This document shows, piece by piece, positions 27,389-36,375 of a stretch of 64,000 nucleotides of DNA. Each line of letters begins with the position of its first letter. Positions within the stretch are counted from its first letter, which is position 1. Origin of the DNA: Variovorax sp. PMC12 (GTDB lineage Bacteria; Pseudomonadota; Gammaproteobacteria; Burkholderiales; Burkholderiaceae_C); assembly GCF_003019815.1 (NCBI RefSeq), contig NZ_CP027773.1:5263501-5327500 (forward strand), read 5' to 3'. The notes under the pieces were generated by a model that saw only the letters and a program-made list of their open reading frames with translations, was not told the DNA's origin and did no database searches. The position numbers and the translations under genes are program-made.

Positions 27389-27997
27389 TTATCGCGTGCC
27401 CGTCCGAACCCACCGTTCCCAGAGACCCCGCACCTGCGCACCGAGTTCCTCCAGGGTCAGGTCGTCGTTGTAGATGACGGCGTCCGCGGCGGCCCGGCGT
27501 GCCTTGCGCGGGGCTTGCTGGGCGATCACGGCCCTGGTCGCCTCGGGTGTCCAGCCCGAGCGGGCAATCACCCGCTCCAGCTGTGTTTGTTCGCGGGCGT
27601 CGACCACCAGCACCCGGTCTACCATGGCGCGCCAGCGGCCGGACTCGACCAGCAGCGGAACGTCGAAGACGACGACGGCATCCGGGCCGGCCGCCGCGGC
27701 CTGGCGCCGGGTTTCCGCGCCGATCAGCGGGTGCAGGATGGATTCGAGCCGGGTCTTGGCGCCCGCGTCCGCGAACACGATCTGGCGCATGGCGGCCCGG
27801 TCCATGCCGCCGTCGGGTGCGATCACGCCGGGGCCGAATGCAGCTTCCAGCGCCGGCATGGCGATGCCGCCCGACTGCGCGATCGAGCGCGCGATGGCGT
27901 CGGTGTCGACCAGGACCGCGCCCTGCGCGACCAGCAGCGCGGCGACCGTGCTCTTGCCGCTGCCGATGCCACCTGTCAGCCCGATGCGCCGCACCAT
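27389..27997 (-). CDS. coaE: Dephospho-CoA kinase CoaE
   Basis: 202 residues from ATG 27997. It performs the last step of coenzyme A synthesis, ATP-dependent phosphorylation of the 3-prime hydroxyl of dephospho-CoA. The P-loop GGIGSGKST lies at residues 9-17, DTDAIAR is the substrate-binding acid region, and VFDVPLLVESG and RSGWTPEATRAVIAQQ are family blocks. It lies 11 bases after pilD, part of the usual pilB-pilC-pilD-coaE arrangement. Confidence 0.96.
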   Translation of the reverse strand: MVRRIGLTGGIGSGKSTVAALLVAQGAVLVDTDAIARSIAQSGGIAMPALEAAFGPGVIAPDGGMDRAAMRQIVFADAGAKTRLESILHPLIGAETRRQAAAAGPDAVVVFDVPLLVESGRWRAMVDRVLVVDAREQTQLERVIARSGWTPEATRAVIAQQAPRKARRAAADAVIYNDDLTLEELGAQVRGLWERWVRTGTR

Positions 27998-28008
27998 GAG
28001 CTTGCCGC

Positions 28009-28974
28009 TCAATGCGCCAGCGCGCCCAGCGGGAACGCAAACGGAATCCACTGCTTCACGAGCTCCGGGCCCGCCACCAGGCAGACCAGGCCCGCGCCGG
28101 CCAGGAACGGGCCGAAGGCGATGGGGATGTCCTTGTGCGCGAGCTTGCCTGCGAAGCGCAGTGTCAGCCCGATCACGGCGCCCACCAGCGACGAGACGAG
28201 GATGATCGCGATGAGATAGTCGGCACCCAGCCAAGCACCCAGCGCGGCGAGCAGTTTGAAGTCGCCATAGCCCATGCCTTCCTTGCCCGTGATCAGGCGA
28301 AAGCCATGGTACACAAGCCAAAGGCTCAGGTAGCCGAACACCGCGCCCCAGACGGCGGCGTTGAGCGAGACGCCGGTCCAGCCCATGGCCGCGCCGACGA
28401 GGCCGAGCCACAGCAACGGGTAGTTGATCGAATCGGGCAGGAACTGGGTGTCGAAGTCGATCAGGAACTGGCAGACCAGCAGTGCCCCGAACGCAGCCCA
28501 CAGGACGCCGGCGGGGGTGATGCCGAAGCGATGGGCGCACAGGGCAAAGAGCCCGGCGGTTACCAGCTCGACCAGCGGGTAGCGCGGGCTGATCCTGGTC
28601 TTGCAGGAGCCGCAGCGGCCGCGCAGCAGCACATAGCTCAGCACGGGGATGTTCTGGTACCAGCGGATCTCATGGCCGCAGTTCCCGCAGCGCGATGCCG
28701 GGCGCATGAGGTTGAAGGGGGGCAGCGCCTCGATGGCCGTCGCCGCCTTGTCGGCCGCCGCCTCGAGCCCCGCCGGAGGCACGGCCTTCGGCCCGAAGGC
28801 CAGCGACCAGAGCGAGGGCATGTCCCTGGACGACATCAGGTTGGCCACGGCCTCGGACAGCCATTCCCGGTACATCATCACCGGAACGCGGTAGATGACG
28901 ACGTTGAGAAAGCTGCCGATCAATAGCCCCAGGACACCGGCCAGAACGGTGTCGATCTCCCGCGAAACGAGCAT
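28009..28974 (-). CDS. pilD: Type IV prepilin peptidase PilD
   Basis: 321 residues with eight or so membrane helices. The N-terminal cytoplasmic loop has the tetracysteine zinc motif CGNC...CGSC used for methylation. The aspartyl-protease pair is seen in the IDFDTQFLPD region and in GMGYGDFKLL. It cleaves and N-methylates prepilins and T2SS pseudopilins. The start shares one base with the pilC stop (TGATG). The insert between helix 1 and the cysteine motif (about 50 residues) is somewhat long for the family. Confidence 0.95.
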   Translation of the reverse strand: MLVSREIDTVLAGVLGLLIGSFLNVVIYRVPVMMYREWLSEAVANLMSSRDMPSLWSLAFGPKAVPPAGLEAAADKAATAIEALPPFNLMRPASRCGNCGHEIRWYQNIPVLSYVLLRGRCGSCKTRISPRYPLVELVTAGLFALCAHRFGITPAGVLWAAFGALLVCQFLIDFDTQFLPDSINYPLLWLGLVGAAMGWTGVSLNAAVWGAVFGYLSLWLVYHGFRLITGKEGMGYGDFKLLAALGAWLGADYLIAIILVSSLVGAVIGLTLRFAGKLAHKDIPIAFGPFLAGAGLVCLVAGPELVKQWIPFAFPLGALAH

Positions 28975-30203
28975 CAGACGACCTGGCCGAGCTTGAAGAT
29001 GGGCAGGTACATCGAGACCACGATGCCGCCGATGATGGTGCCCAGGAACACGATGATGATGGGCTCCATCAGGCTCGAGAGGCCCGCGACCATGTCGTCC
29101 ACTTCCGATTCATAGAAGTCGGCCGCCTTGCCCAGCATGTGGTCGATGGAGCCGGATTCCTCGCCGATCGCGGTCATCTGGATGACCATCGAGGGGAACA
29201 GGTTGGCGTTGGTCATGGCCGCCGTGAGGCTGGTGCCGGTCGAGACTTCCTGCTGGATCTTGGCCGTGGCGTCCCCGTAGACGGTATTGCCCGAGGCTCC
29301 GCCCACGGAGTCCAGCGCTTCGACCAGCGGCACGCCGGCGGCGAACATCGTTGCCAGCGTGCGGGTCCAGCGCGCCACGCAGGATTTTTCGATCAGCGCG
29401 CCGAAGATCGGCACCCTCAGCAGCGCCCGGTCCATGACTCTCTGCACGCGTTCGTTGCGCTTCCAGGCCTGCAGAAAGAAATAGATGCCTCCGCCGAGCC
29501 CCCCGAAGATCAGCCACCAGTACGAAACGAAGAACTCGCTCATCGCCATCACGAACAGCGTGGGTGCCGGCAAGTCGGCGCCGAACGAGGTGAACACCTG
29601 CTTGAACGCCGGAATCACGAAGATCATGATGATGGCCACCACCACGAAAGCCACCACGACCACCGAAGTCGGGTACATCAATGCCGACTTGATCTTGGAC
29701 TTGATCGCCTCGGTCTTTTCCATGTACGTGGCCAGCCGGTCCAGCAGGTCTTCCAGGATACCGGCGGCCTCGCCGGCCTCCACCAGGTTGCAGTACAGGT
29801 TGTCGAAGTACTTCGGAAACTTGCGGAACGCCGCCGAAAGGGACGTACCCGTTTCCACGTCGCTGCGGATGTCGTTCAGTAGCTTGGCCACGCTCGCGTT
29901 CGCGTTGCCGCGCCCAACGATGTCGAAGGACTGCATCAGCGGCACGCCGGCTTTCATCATCGTTGCCAGCTGGCGCGTGAAGATGGCAATGTCCTTGGGC
30001 TTGATCTTCTTGCCCGAGCGCATCCGCCGCTTCTTGATCTTCGAAGCCAGCACGCCCTGGCGGCGCAGCGCGGCCTGCACCTGGTTTTCGCCGGCGGCCC
30101 GGAGTTCGCCACGCACCAGCTTGCCGTTGCGGTCCTTGCCTTCCCACTCGAAGACAAATTCCTTGTGTGTGGGCTGGGAGCGGGAGGATGCCACTGTTGC
30201 CAT
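28974..30203 (-). CDS. pilC: Type IV pilus inner-membrane platform protein PilC
   Basis: 409 residues from ATG 30203. Two T2SF/GspF domains are visible, each with a cytoplasmic helical bundle and membrane helices: one from FTRQLATMMKAGVPLMQSF and the second from WTRTLATMFAAGVPLVEAL. It anchors the PilB motor to the pilus. The open frame runs further upstream, but the extension overlaps pilB and lacks family features. pilB ends 26 bases upstream. Confidence 0.95.
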   Translation of the reverse strand: MATVASSRSQPTHKEFVFEWEGKDRNGKLVRGELRAAGENQVQAALRRQGVLASKIKKRRMRSGKKIKPKDIAIFTRQLATMMKAGVPLMQSFDIVGRGNANASVAKLLNDIRSDVETGTSLSAAFRKFPKYFDNLYCNLVEAGEAAGILEDLLDRLATYMEKTEAIKSKIKSALMYPTSVVVVAFVVVAIIMIFVIPAFKQVFTSFGADLPAPTLFVMAMSEFFVSYWWLIFGGLGGGIYFFLQAWKRNERVQRVMDRALLRVPIFGALIEKSCVARWTRTLATMFAAGVPLVEALDSVGGASGNTVYGDATAKIQQEVSTGTSLTAAMTNANLFPSMVIQMTAIGEESGSIDHMLGKAADFYESEVDDMVAGLSSLMEPIIIVFLGTIIGGIVVSMYLPIFKLGQVV

Positions 30204-30229
30204 TCGATCTCCGGATTTCAGTGTGTGCG

Positions 30230-31963
30230 TTATTCGTTGGTGCAGGCCACGACTTCTTCGAGCGAAGTCAGGCCCTGCATGACCTTGCGCAGGCCGGACT
30301 GGCGCAGCGAGCGCACGCCTTCCCTCTCGGACTGCTGTGCGATGTCGAGTGCGCTGCCGTCGCGCAGGATGATTTCCTGGATCGCTTCCGAGATCGGCAT
30401 CACCTGGTAGATGCCGACGCGGCCCTTGTAGCCGCCGCTGCATGCCGAGCAGCCGACCGGGCGGTAAGGCTTCCAGCTGCCGTCCAGTTGTTCTTCCTGG
30501 AATCCCGCGTCGAGGAGGGCTTCGCGCGGTACGTCCGCGGGCGCGCGGCAGACGGTGCACAGCCGCCGCGCAAGGCGCTGCGCGGTGATCAGGATCACGC
30601 TCGATGCGATGTTGAACGGCGCGATGCCCATGTTGCGCATGCGCGTGAGCGTGGTCGGCGCGTCGTTGGTGTGCAGCGTCGAGAGCACCAGGTGGCCCGT
30701 CTGCGCCGCCTTGATCGAAATATCCGCTGTCTCGAGGTCGCGGATTTCGCCGACCATGATGATGTCCGGATCCTGCCGCAGGAACGCGCGCAGCGCGGCG
30801 GCGAAAGTCAGCCCCGCGCGCTCGTTGACGTTGACCTGGTTGACGCCAGGCAGGTTGATTTCCGACGGGTCTTCCGCCGTTGCGATGTTCACGCCCGGCT
30901 GGTTCAGCAGGTTCAGGCAGGTGTAGAGCGACACCGTCTTGCCCGAACCCGTCGGGCCGGTCACCAGCACCATGCCGTAGGGGCGGCCGATGGCATGCAG
31001 AAGCCGCGCCTTCTCGTCGGCGTCGTAGCCCAGCGCATCGATGCCCAGGCGCGCGCTGCTGGGGTCGAGGATACGAACCACGATCTTCTCGCCGAACAGC
31101 GTGGGCAGCGTGCTCACGCGAAAGTCGATCACGCGGTCGGGGCCGATCTTGAGCTTCATGCGGCCGTCCTGCGGCACGCGCTTCTCGGAGATGTCGAGCC
31201 GCGAAATCACCTTGATGCGGGAGGCGAGCTTGTCCTTGATGACGGTCGGCGGGCTGGCGACCTCGCGCAGTTCGCCGTCGACGCGGAAACGCACACGGTA
31301 GTTGTGCTCGTAGGGCTCGAAATGGATGTCCGATGCCCGCATGCTGACGGCGTCGAGCAGCATCTTGTGGAGGAAACGCACCACCGGCGCGTCTTCGACT
31401 TCGGCGATCGCCTGGTCATTGGCGTCGCCCGAGGTGTCGGGCGTGACCTCGTCGAATTCGAACTCGCTGCCGACGATGCTGTTGATGGTCTCCGCCGCGC
31501 TCACGGCGGCGGCTTCGATCATGCGCGACAGCTTGTCGTATTCCGCGATGACCCAGTCGACGCCCATCTGCGACGCGAACTTGATCTTCTCCGCCGCCTG
31601 CTGGTCCGACGGGTCTGCCGTGGCAACGATCAGCCGGTTGTTGCGCTTGCTGAGAACGACGATGCGGTAGGCGTGGCAGAGCTTCGGGTCGAGCAGGTCC
31701 TTGGGCAGGCGCTGGTGGTCGATGGCGTCGAGGTCGAGCAGCGGGGCACCGAATGCGCTGGAAAGGGTATGGGCAAGATCCGCGGCCGACACGGCGCCAG
31801 TGCCGGTCAGTTCCGCGATGAAGCTGGTGCGGCCGCTCAGCGACTTCTGATAAATGTCTTCCGCCGTCTTGGCGGCCAGCTTGCCGGCCGAAATCAGCGC
31901 GCGCGCGAGCCCAGGAAGCGCTATCTGCGCGGATTCTTTGACTGGAAGTTCGGCAGCGGCCAT
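30230..31963 (-). CDS. pilB: Type IV pilus extension ATPase PilB
   Basis: 577 residues. An N-terminal MshEN-type domain is followed by the GspE/PilB ATPase core: Walker A GPTGSGKT at about 336-343, Asp box TAEDPSEINLPG, Walker B IIMVGEIRD and His box TGHLVLSTLHTN. A tetracysteine zinc motif (CTVC and CSAC) lies at about 470-508. PilB hydrolyses ATP to polymerise pilin. It is the first gene of the minus-strand pilBCD-coaE group and follows the tRNA-Pro gene by 113 bases. Confidence 0.97.
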   Translation of the reverse strand: MAAAELPVKESAQIALPGLARALISAGKLAAKTAEDIYQKSLSGRTSFIAELTGTGAVSAADLAHTLSSAFGAPLLDLDAIDHQRLPKDLLDPKLCHAYRIVVLSKRNNRLIVATADPSDQQAAEKIKFASQMGVDWVIAEYDKLSRMIEAAAVSAAETINSIVGSEFEFDEVTPDTSGDANDQAIAEVEDAPVVRFLHKMLLDAVSMRASDIHFEPYEHNYRVRFRVDGELREVASPPTVIKDKLASRIKVISRLDISEKRVPQDGRMKLKIGPDRVIDFRVSTLPTLFGEKIVVRILDPSSARLGIDALGYDADEKARLLHAIGRPYGMVLVTGPTGSGKTVSLYTCLNLLNQPGVNIATAEDPSEINLPGVNQVNVNERAGLTFAAALRAFLRQDPDIIMVGEIRDLETADISIKAAQTGHLVLSTLHTNDAPTTLTRMRNMGIAPFNIASSVILITAQRLARRLCTVCRAPADVPREALLDAGFQEEQLDGSWKPYRPVGCSACSGGYKGRVGIYQVMPISEAIQEIILRDGSALDIAQQSEREGVRSLRQSGLRKVMQGLTSLEEVVACTNE

Positions 31964-32064
31964 TCAGCGAATGCAAAAGATGTGAAAAAGTGCTTCACGA
32001 TCATCGCTGAACACTCCTGTGCTGTAAATCGCTACACAGCAACAGGCATGGCCATTTATTTATG

Positions 32065-32079
32065 CCAGCCAAAGGCTGG
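32065..32079 (-). terminator. Hairpin directly after tRNA-Pro
   Basis: CCAGCC-AAA-GGCTGG is a perfect 6-base stem with a 3-base loop that includes the CCA end of the tRNA on the minus strand. Only an AT-rich stretch (no strong T run) follows, so it is a weak terminator or processing signal. Confidence 0.4.
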
Positions 32080-32153
32080 TCGGGGTGAGAGGATTCGAAC
32101 CTCCGGCCTCTACGTCCCGAACGTAGCGCTCTACCAGGCTAAGCTACACCCCG
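32077..32153 (-). tRNA. tRNA-Pro (anticodon CGG)
   Basis: A 77-base tRNA on the minus strand with the CCA end encoded (32077-32079). The acceptor stem CGGGGTG pairs with CACCCCG. The anticodon stem CTACG/CGTAG closes the loop TTCGGGA, giving anticodon CGG for proline codon CCG. The T arm holds the usual GGTTCGAATCC. It stands between pilB and the polyprenyl synthase gene. Confidence 0.97.
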
Positions 32154-32206
32154 ATGGTTGCAAGAAAAAGAGAAGTCGTTCCTAGATGCCAACTCAGGTG
32201 AGGTGT

Positions 32207-33199
32207 TCAGGCACGTCGCTCAAGCAACTGAGCCGCCAATTGTAGCAAACCTGAAGCGTGCAAATTGGACGGAAAGCCATTCAATGCATGAATTGCGCGT
32301 TGAGCTTCTGCGGCAGCGGCTTCGCGGGAAGCATCCAGTGCCCCGGTTTCGCGAACGATCTCGACCACCTTGCCCAGCTGGGCGGTGTCTCCGGCCTCGA
32401 TGGCGGCGCGCACGAGCTGGCTCTGCGCAGGCGTTCCGCGCTGCATCGCAAAGATGAGCGGCAGCGTGGTCTTGCCTTCGCGCAGGTCGTCGCCGACGTT
32501 CTTTCCTGTCTCGTTGGCGTCGCCTGCATAGTCCAGCACGTCGTCGATCACCTGGAATGCGGTGCCCAGCGCTTGCCCATAAGTGGCGCAGGCTTCCTCG
32601 ACCTCGGGCGTGGCGCCGGCCAGGACGGCCGCGAGCCGGGTGCTGGCTTCGAAAAGCTTGGCGGTCTTGGAGCGGATCACGCGCAGGTAGGCTGCTTCGT
32701 CCAGCGACGCGTCGTGCATGTTCATCAACTGCAGCACTTCGCCTTCGGCGATCACGTTGGTTGCCTCGGCCAGGATCTGCATCACCCGCATGTTGTCGGC
32801 GTCCAACATCATCTGGAAGGCGCGCGAGTAGAGGAAGTCGCCGACCAGCACGCTGGCCGGATTGCCGAACGATTCGTTGGCCGTTGCGCGGCCACGGCGC
32901 AGCGTCGATTCGTCGACCACGTCGTCGTGCAGCAGCGTCGCGGTATGGATGAACTCCACCACTGCCGCCAGATTGAAGCGCTGCTCGCCGGTGTAGCCCA
33001 GCGCGCCCGACATCAGCAGCAGAAGCGCTGGCCTCAGGCGCTTGCCGCCCGCGGAGATGATGTACTTGGAGACTTGGCTGACCAGCGGCACGCCCGTGTC
33101 GAGGCGGCGGGCGATGACACGATCGACTTCGACCATGTCGCCGGCAATCAGGTCCAGCACGGTGGCGGTGGGGGAGGTGTCGGCGGCGGGAACTGGCAA
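32207..33199 (-). CDS. ispB: Polyprenyl (octaprenyl) diphosphate synthase IspB
   Basis: About 330 residues. Both aspartate-rich motifs are present: DDVVDESTLRRG (first, chain-length side) and DDVLDYAGD (second), plus GGKRLRP for isopentenyl diphosphate binding. It extends farnesyl diphosphate to the ubiquinone side chain. The start is uncertain: the frame is open to TTG 33256, but that codon directly follows a TATAAT promoter element, so TTG 33199 (which gives a normal-length protein) is preferred and GTG 33160 is possible. It is divergent from rplU, as in many proteobacteria. Confidence 0.9.
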   Translation of the reverse strand: MPVPAADTSPTATVLDLIAGDMVEVDRVIARRLDTGVPLVSQVSKYIISAGGKRLRPALLLLMSGALGYTGEQRFNLAAVVEFIHTATLLHDDVVDESTLRRGRATANESFGNPASVLVGDFLYSRAFQMMLDADNMRVMQILAEATNVIAEGEVLQLMNMHDASLDEAAYLRVIRSKTAKLFEASTRLAAVLAGATPEVEEACATYGQALGTAFQVIDDVLDYAGDANETGKNVGDDLREGKTTLPLIFAMQRGTPAQSQLVRAAIEAGDTAQLGKVVEIVRETGALDASREAAAAEAQRAIHALNGFPSNLHASGLLQLAAQLLERRA

Positions 33200-33256
33200 A
33201 GCGGGGGCGCGGAGCGCTGCTGAAAGTAAGGGCGGCCCAGGGGCCGGGACGCGCAA

Positions 33257-33262
33257 ATTATA
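33257..33262 (-). promoter_or_regulatory. TATAAT -10 element upstream of ispB
   Basis: On the minus strand a perfect TATAAT ends at 33257. No clear -35 is visible. Its position makes translation from TTG 33256 very unlikely. Confidence 0.45.
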
Positions 33263-33303
33263 GGGAGCCGTTACCTTCCGCAGGGAGCGTGCCCGGGCCG
33301 GGG

Positions 33304-33332
33304 TGGTTGGCGGACACGAACCGCGCTATAAT
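33304..33332 (+). promoter_or_regulatory. rplU promoter
   Basis: A perfect TATAAT -10 lies at 33327-33332, with a weak -35-like TGGTTG at 33304-33309 (17-base spacer). Transcription would start near 33339, giving a leader of about 44 bases before rplU. Confidence 0.55.
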
Positions 33333-33382
33333 CTTGGGCTCTGCGGAATTCGCCGCGGGGACTCAATTTCTAAGAGGTTTAC

Positions 33383-33694
33383 ATGTACGCGGTCATAAAA
33401 ACCGGCGGCAAGCAGTATCGCGTTGCTTCCGGCGAAAAAATTAAAGTAGAACAGATTGCTGCGGACGTAGGCCAGGAAATCGTGATCGACCAGGTTCTGG
33501 CTGTCGGAAACGGCGCTGAAATCAAGGTTGGCACGCCCCTGGTGTCCGGCGCAACGGTGACAGTCACGGTACTGTCGCACGGCAAGCACGACAAGGTTCG
33601 CATCTTCAAGATGCGCCGTCGCAAGCATTATCAGAAACGTCAAGGCCATCGCCAGCAGTTCACCGAACTGCAAATCGGCGCGATCGCCGGCTAA
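33383..33694 (+). CDS. rplU: 50S ribosomal protein L21
   Basis: 103 residues, standard length, beginning MYAVIKTGGKQYRV and ending with the family block HRQQFTELQI. L21 binds 23S rRNA in the large subunit. AGAGG seven bases upstream supports ATG 33383. It forms the usual operon with rpmA 12 bases later. Confidence 0.99.
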   Translation: MYAVIKTGGKQYRVASGEKIKVEQIAADVGQEIVIDQVLAVGNGAEIKVGTPLVSGATVTVTVLSHGKHDKVRIFKMRRRKHYQKRQGHRQQFTELQIGAIAG

Positions 33695-33706
33695 GGAGAA
33701 GATTCC

Positions 33707-33967
33707 ATGGCACAGAAAAAAGGCGGCGGCTCAACGCGAAACGGGCGCGATTCCAAGCCCAAGATGCTCGGCGTGAAGGCCTTCGGCGGCGAACTGATCA
33801 GCGCAGGCTCGATCATCGTGCGCCAGCGCGGCACCCAGTTCCACCCCGGCGTGAACGTCGGCGTGGGCAAGGACCACACGCTCTTCGCCCTGGTCGACGG
33901 CCACGTGTCGTTCGGTCAAAAGGGTGCACTGAACAAGCACACGGTCAACGTGACGCCGGCGGCGTAA
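33707..33967 (+). CDS. rpmA: 50S ribosomal protein L27
   Basis: 86 residues with the N-terminal MAQKKGGGSTRNGRDS reaching toward the peptidyl-transferase centre and the typical VRQRGTQFHPG and HTLFALVDG blocks. There is no N-terminal processing extension as in Firmicutes. AAGGAGAAG upstream is a good ribosome site. A hairpin follows about 26 bases after the stop. Confidence 0.99.
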   Translation: MAQKKGGGSTRNGRDSKPKMLGVKAFGGELISAGSIIVRQRGTQFHPGVNVGVGKDHTLFALVDGHVSFGQKGALNKHTVNVTPAA

Positions 33968-33992
33968 GCCTCGAGTCACTCCGATCAGCCCG

Positions 33993-34022
33993 AGGCCCCG
34001 CATTGCCGGGGCTTCTTCATTT
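33993..34022 (+). terminator. Terminator-like hairpin after rpmA
   Basis: GCCCCG (33995-34000) pairs with CGGGGC (34007-34012), extended by two weaker pairs, around the loop CATTGC and followed by TTCTTCATTTG. It may terminate or attenuate rplU-rpmA before obgE. Confidence 0.55.
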
Positions 34023-34038
34023 GTAAACTGGACATCCC

Positions 34039-35115
34039 ATGAAGTTCGTCGACGAAGCCTTCATCGACATCGCCGCGGGCGATGGCGGCAACGGCTGCGT
34101 GTCGTTCCGTCATGAGAAATACAAAGAGTTCGGCGGCCCCAACGGCGGCGACGGAGGCCGTGGCGGCCACGTCTTCGCGGTGGCCGACTCGAATCTGAAT
34201 ACTCTTGTCGATTTCCGCTATTCCCGCCGCCACGAGGCCAAGCGCGGAGAGCACGGCATGGGCTCCGACATGTTCGGCGCCGCTGGCGACGACATCACGC
34301 TCAGGATGCCGGTCGGCACGATCATCTCCGACGCCGAAACCGGCGAGGTGCTGTTCGAACTCCTGAACGAAGGTGAAGTCATCACCATCGCCAAGGGTGG
34401 CGACGGTGGCTTCGGCAACATGCGCTTCAAGAGCGCCATCAACCGCGCCCCGCGCCAGAAGACGCCCGGCTGGCCCGGCGAGAAGCGCAGCCTCAAGCTC
34501 GAACTCAAGGTCCTGGCCGACGTGGGCCTGCTCGGCATGCCGAATGCCGGCAAGTCGACACTGATCAGCGCCATCTCCAATGCCCGTCCTCGCATCGCGG
34601 ACTACCCCTTCACCACGCTGCACCCGAACCTCGGCGTCGTGCGCGTCGGCCCGGAGCAGAGCTTTGTGGTGGCCGACCTGCCCGGACTGATCGAGGGTGC
34701 TTCCGAAGGCGCCGGCCTCGGCCATCTTTTCCTGCGCCACCTGCAGCGCACCCGCCTGCTGCTGCACGTGATCGACATGGCGCCGTTCGACGACAGCATC
34801 GACCCGGTGGCGCAAGCCAAGGCCATCGTCGGCGAACTGAAGAAATACGACGCGGCGCTCTACGAGAAGCCGCGCTGGCTGGTGCTCAACAAGCTCGACA
34901 TGGTGCCCGCCGACGAGCGTGCCGCGCGCGTCAAGGACTTCGTCAAGCGCCTGCGCTTCAAGGGGCCGGTGTTCGAGATCTCGGCGCTCACGCGCGAAGG
35001 CTGCGAGCACCTGGTGCAGGCGATCTACCAGCAGGTCAAGGCGCAGCAGGCGGCCGAGCATGCGCCGGTCGAAGTCGATCCGCGCTTCATTCCGCTGCCG
35101 CCCGAAGGCGCCTGA
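34039..35115 (+). CDS. obgE: GTPase ObgE/CgtA
   Basis: 358 residues. The N-terminal glycine-rich Obg fold (residues 1-158, many GGDGG/GGRGGH repeats) precedes a GTPase domain with P-loop GMPNAGKSTL, switch region DYPFTTLHPN, DLPGLIEGA and NKLD. It acts in late 50S assembly and the stringent response. The gene order rplU-rpmA-obgE-proB is classical. Confidence 0.98.
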   Translation: MKFVDEAFIDIAAGDGGNGCVSFRHEKYKEFGGPNGGDGGRGGHVFAVADSNLNTLVDFRYSRRHEAKRGEHGMGSDMFGAAGDDITLRMPVGTIISDAETGEVLFELLNEGEVITIAKGGDGGFGNMRFKSAINRAPRQKTPGWPGEKRSLKLELKVLADVGLLGMPNAGKSTLISAISNARPRIADYPFTTLHPNLGVVRVGPEQSFVVADLPGLIEGASEGAGLGHLFLRHLQRTRLLLHVIDMAPFDDSIDPVAQAKAIVGELKKYDAALYEKPRWLVLNKLDMVPADERAARVKDFVKRLRFKGPVFEISALTREGCEHLVQAIYQQVKAQQAAEHAPVEVDPRFIPLPPEGA

Positions 35116-35189
35116 CCAGCGGCGCAGCATCGAAAGATGCTGCAAATCAGATAGCAATCAACGCAGCATTCACGACCGCTACAGCCGAA

Positions 35190-36329
35190 ATGACTTCGAA
35201 TTCTGGATCCACCGCCTTGCGGGATGCCCGCCGTATCGTCGTGAAGGTGGGCTCCAGCCTCGTGACCAACGAAGGGCGCGGTCTCGACGAAGCGGCCATC
35301 GGCGAATGGTGCCGCCAGTTGGCGGAACTCGTGCGTGACGGCCGCGAGGTCGTCATGGTGTCCAGCGGCGCCATTGCCGAAGGCATGAAGCGGCTCGGCT
35401 GGCGCACCCGCCCGCACGAGATCCATGAGTTGCAGGCGGCGGCGGCGGTAGGGCAGATGGGCCTGGCCCAGATGTACGAGACCAAGCTGCGCGAAAACCA
35501 GATCGGCAGCGCCCAGGTGCTGCTGACGCATGCCGACCTTGCCGACCGCGAGCGCTACCTCAACGCGCGTTCCACCCTCGTCACGCTGCTGCGGCTGGGC
35601 GTGGTCCCGGTCATCAACGAGAACGACACCGTCGTCAACGACGAGATCAAGTTCGGCGACAACGACACGCTCGGCGCGCTCGTGGCCAATCTCGTGGAGG
35701 CCGACGCGCTGGTCATCCTCACGGACCAGAAGGGCCTCTACACGGCCGATCCGCGCAAGGACCCTGAAGCGAAGTTTGTGCACGAAGCCGCGGCGGGCGA
35801 TCCGGCGCTCGAGGCCATGGCCGGCGGTGCGGGGTCGAGCATCGGCAAGGGCGGGATGATCACCAAGATCCTCGCGGCCAAGCGCGCCGCGGGCTCCGGC
35901 GCCTCCACGGTCATCGCCTGGGGGCGGGAAGCCGATGCGCTGCTGCGCCTGGCGAAGGGCGAATCCATCGGCACGCTGCTGGTGGCGCAGACCGCCAAGC
36001 ACCAGGCCCGCAAGCGCTGGATGGCCGATCATCTGCAGCTGCGCGGCGCCGTGGTCGTCGACCCAGGCGCGGCGGCCAAGGTCCGGGCCGAGGGCAAGAG
36101 CCTGCTGCCGATCGGCATGACTGGCGTGTCGGGCGAGTTCTCGCGCGGCGACGTGATCGCGGTGCGCGATACCGAAGGCGTTGAACTGGCCCGGGGGCTG
36201 GCCAACTATTCGAGCGTGGAAGCGCGGCTGCTCTGCCGCAAGCCCTCGTCCGAGTTCGAGCGACTGCTGGGCTATGTGGCGGAGCCTGAAATGGTCCACC
36301 GCGACAACATGGTGTTGATGCCCGGCTGA
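35190..36329 (+). CDS. proB: Glutamate 5-kinase ProB
   Basis: 379 residues. It phosphorylates L-glutamate in the first step of proline synthesis. The amino-acid kinase domain begins VVKVGSSLVTNEGRG and contains VSSGAIAEGM, NENDTVVNDEIKFGDNDTL (split over the active-site loop) and GKGGM. A C-terminal PUA domain starts near residue 285. It lies 74 bases after obgE and ends before a strong shared terminator. Confidence 0.98.
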   Translation: MTSNSGSTALRDARRIVVKVGSSLVTNEGRGLDEAAIGEWCRQLAELVRDGREVVMVSSGAIAEGMKRLGWRTRPHEIHELQAAAAVGQMGLAQMYETKLRENQIGSAQVLLTHADLADRERYLNARSTLVTLLRLGVVPVINENDTVVNDEIKFGDNDTLGALVANLVEADALVILTDQKGLYTADPRKDPEAKFVHEAAAGDPALEAMAGGAGSSIGKGGMITKILAAKRAAGSGASTVIAWGREADALLRLAKGESIGTLLVAQTAKHQARKRWMADHLQLRGAVVVDPGAAAKVRAEGKSLLPIGMTGVSGEFSRGDVIAVRDTEGVELARGLANYSSVEARLLCRKPSSEFERLLGYVAEPEMVHRDNMVLMPG

Positions 36330-36341
36330 GGCTGGAAATTG

Positions 36342-36371
36342 AAACGGGGCCCAAGGCCCCGTTTGTTTTTC
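36342..36371. terminator. Bidirectional terminator between proB and CNP1 gene
   Basis: A perfect 10-base stem AAACGGGGCC / GGCCCCGTTT with loop CAA (36342-36364), followed by GTTTTTC on the plus strand. It sits between convergent genes; the plus-strand T run is the better one. Confidence 0.85.
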
Positions 36372-36375
36372 TGGC

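Noticed and set aside
31964..32076. Possible small RNA between pilB and tRNA-Pro
   Set aside because: Only a short hairpin next to the tRNA end and a GGCAT/ATGCC repeat are seen; no promoter-terminator pair.
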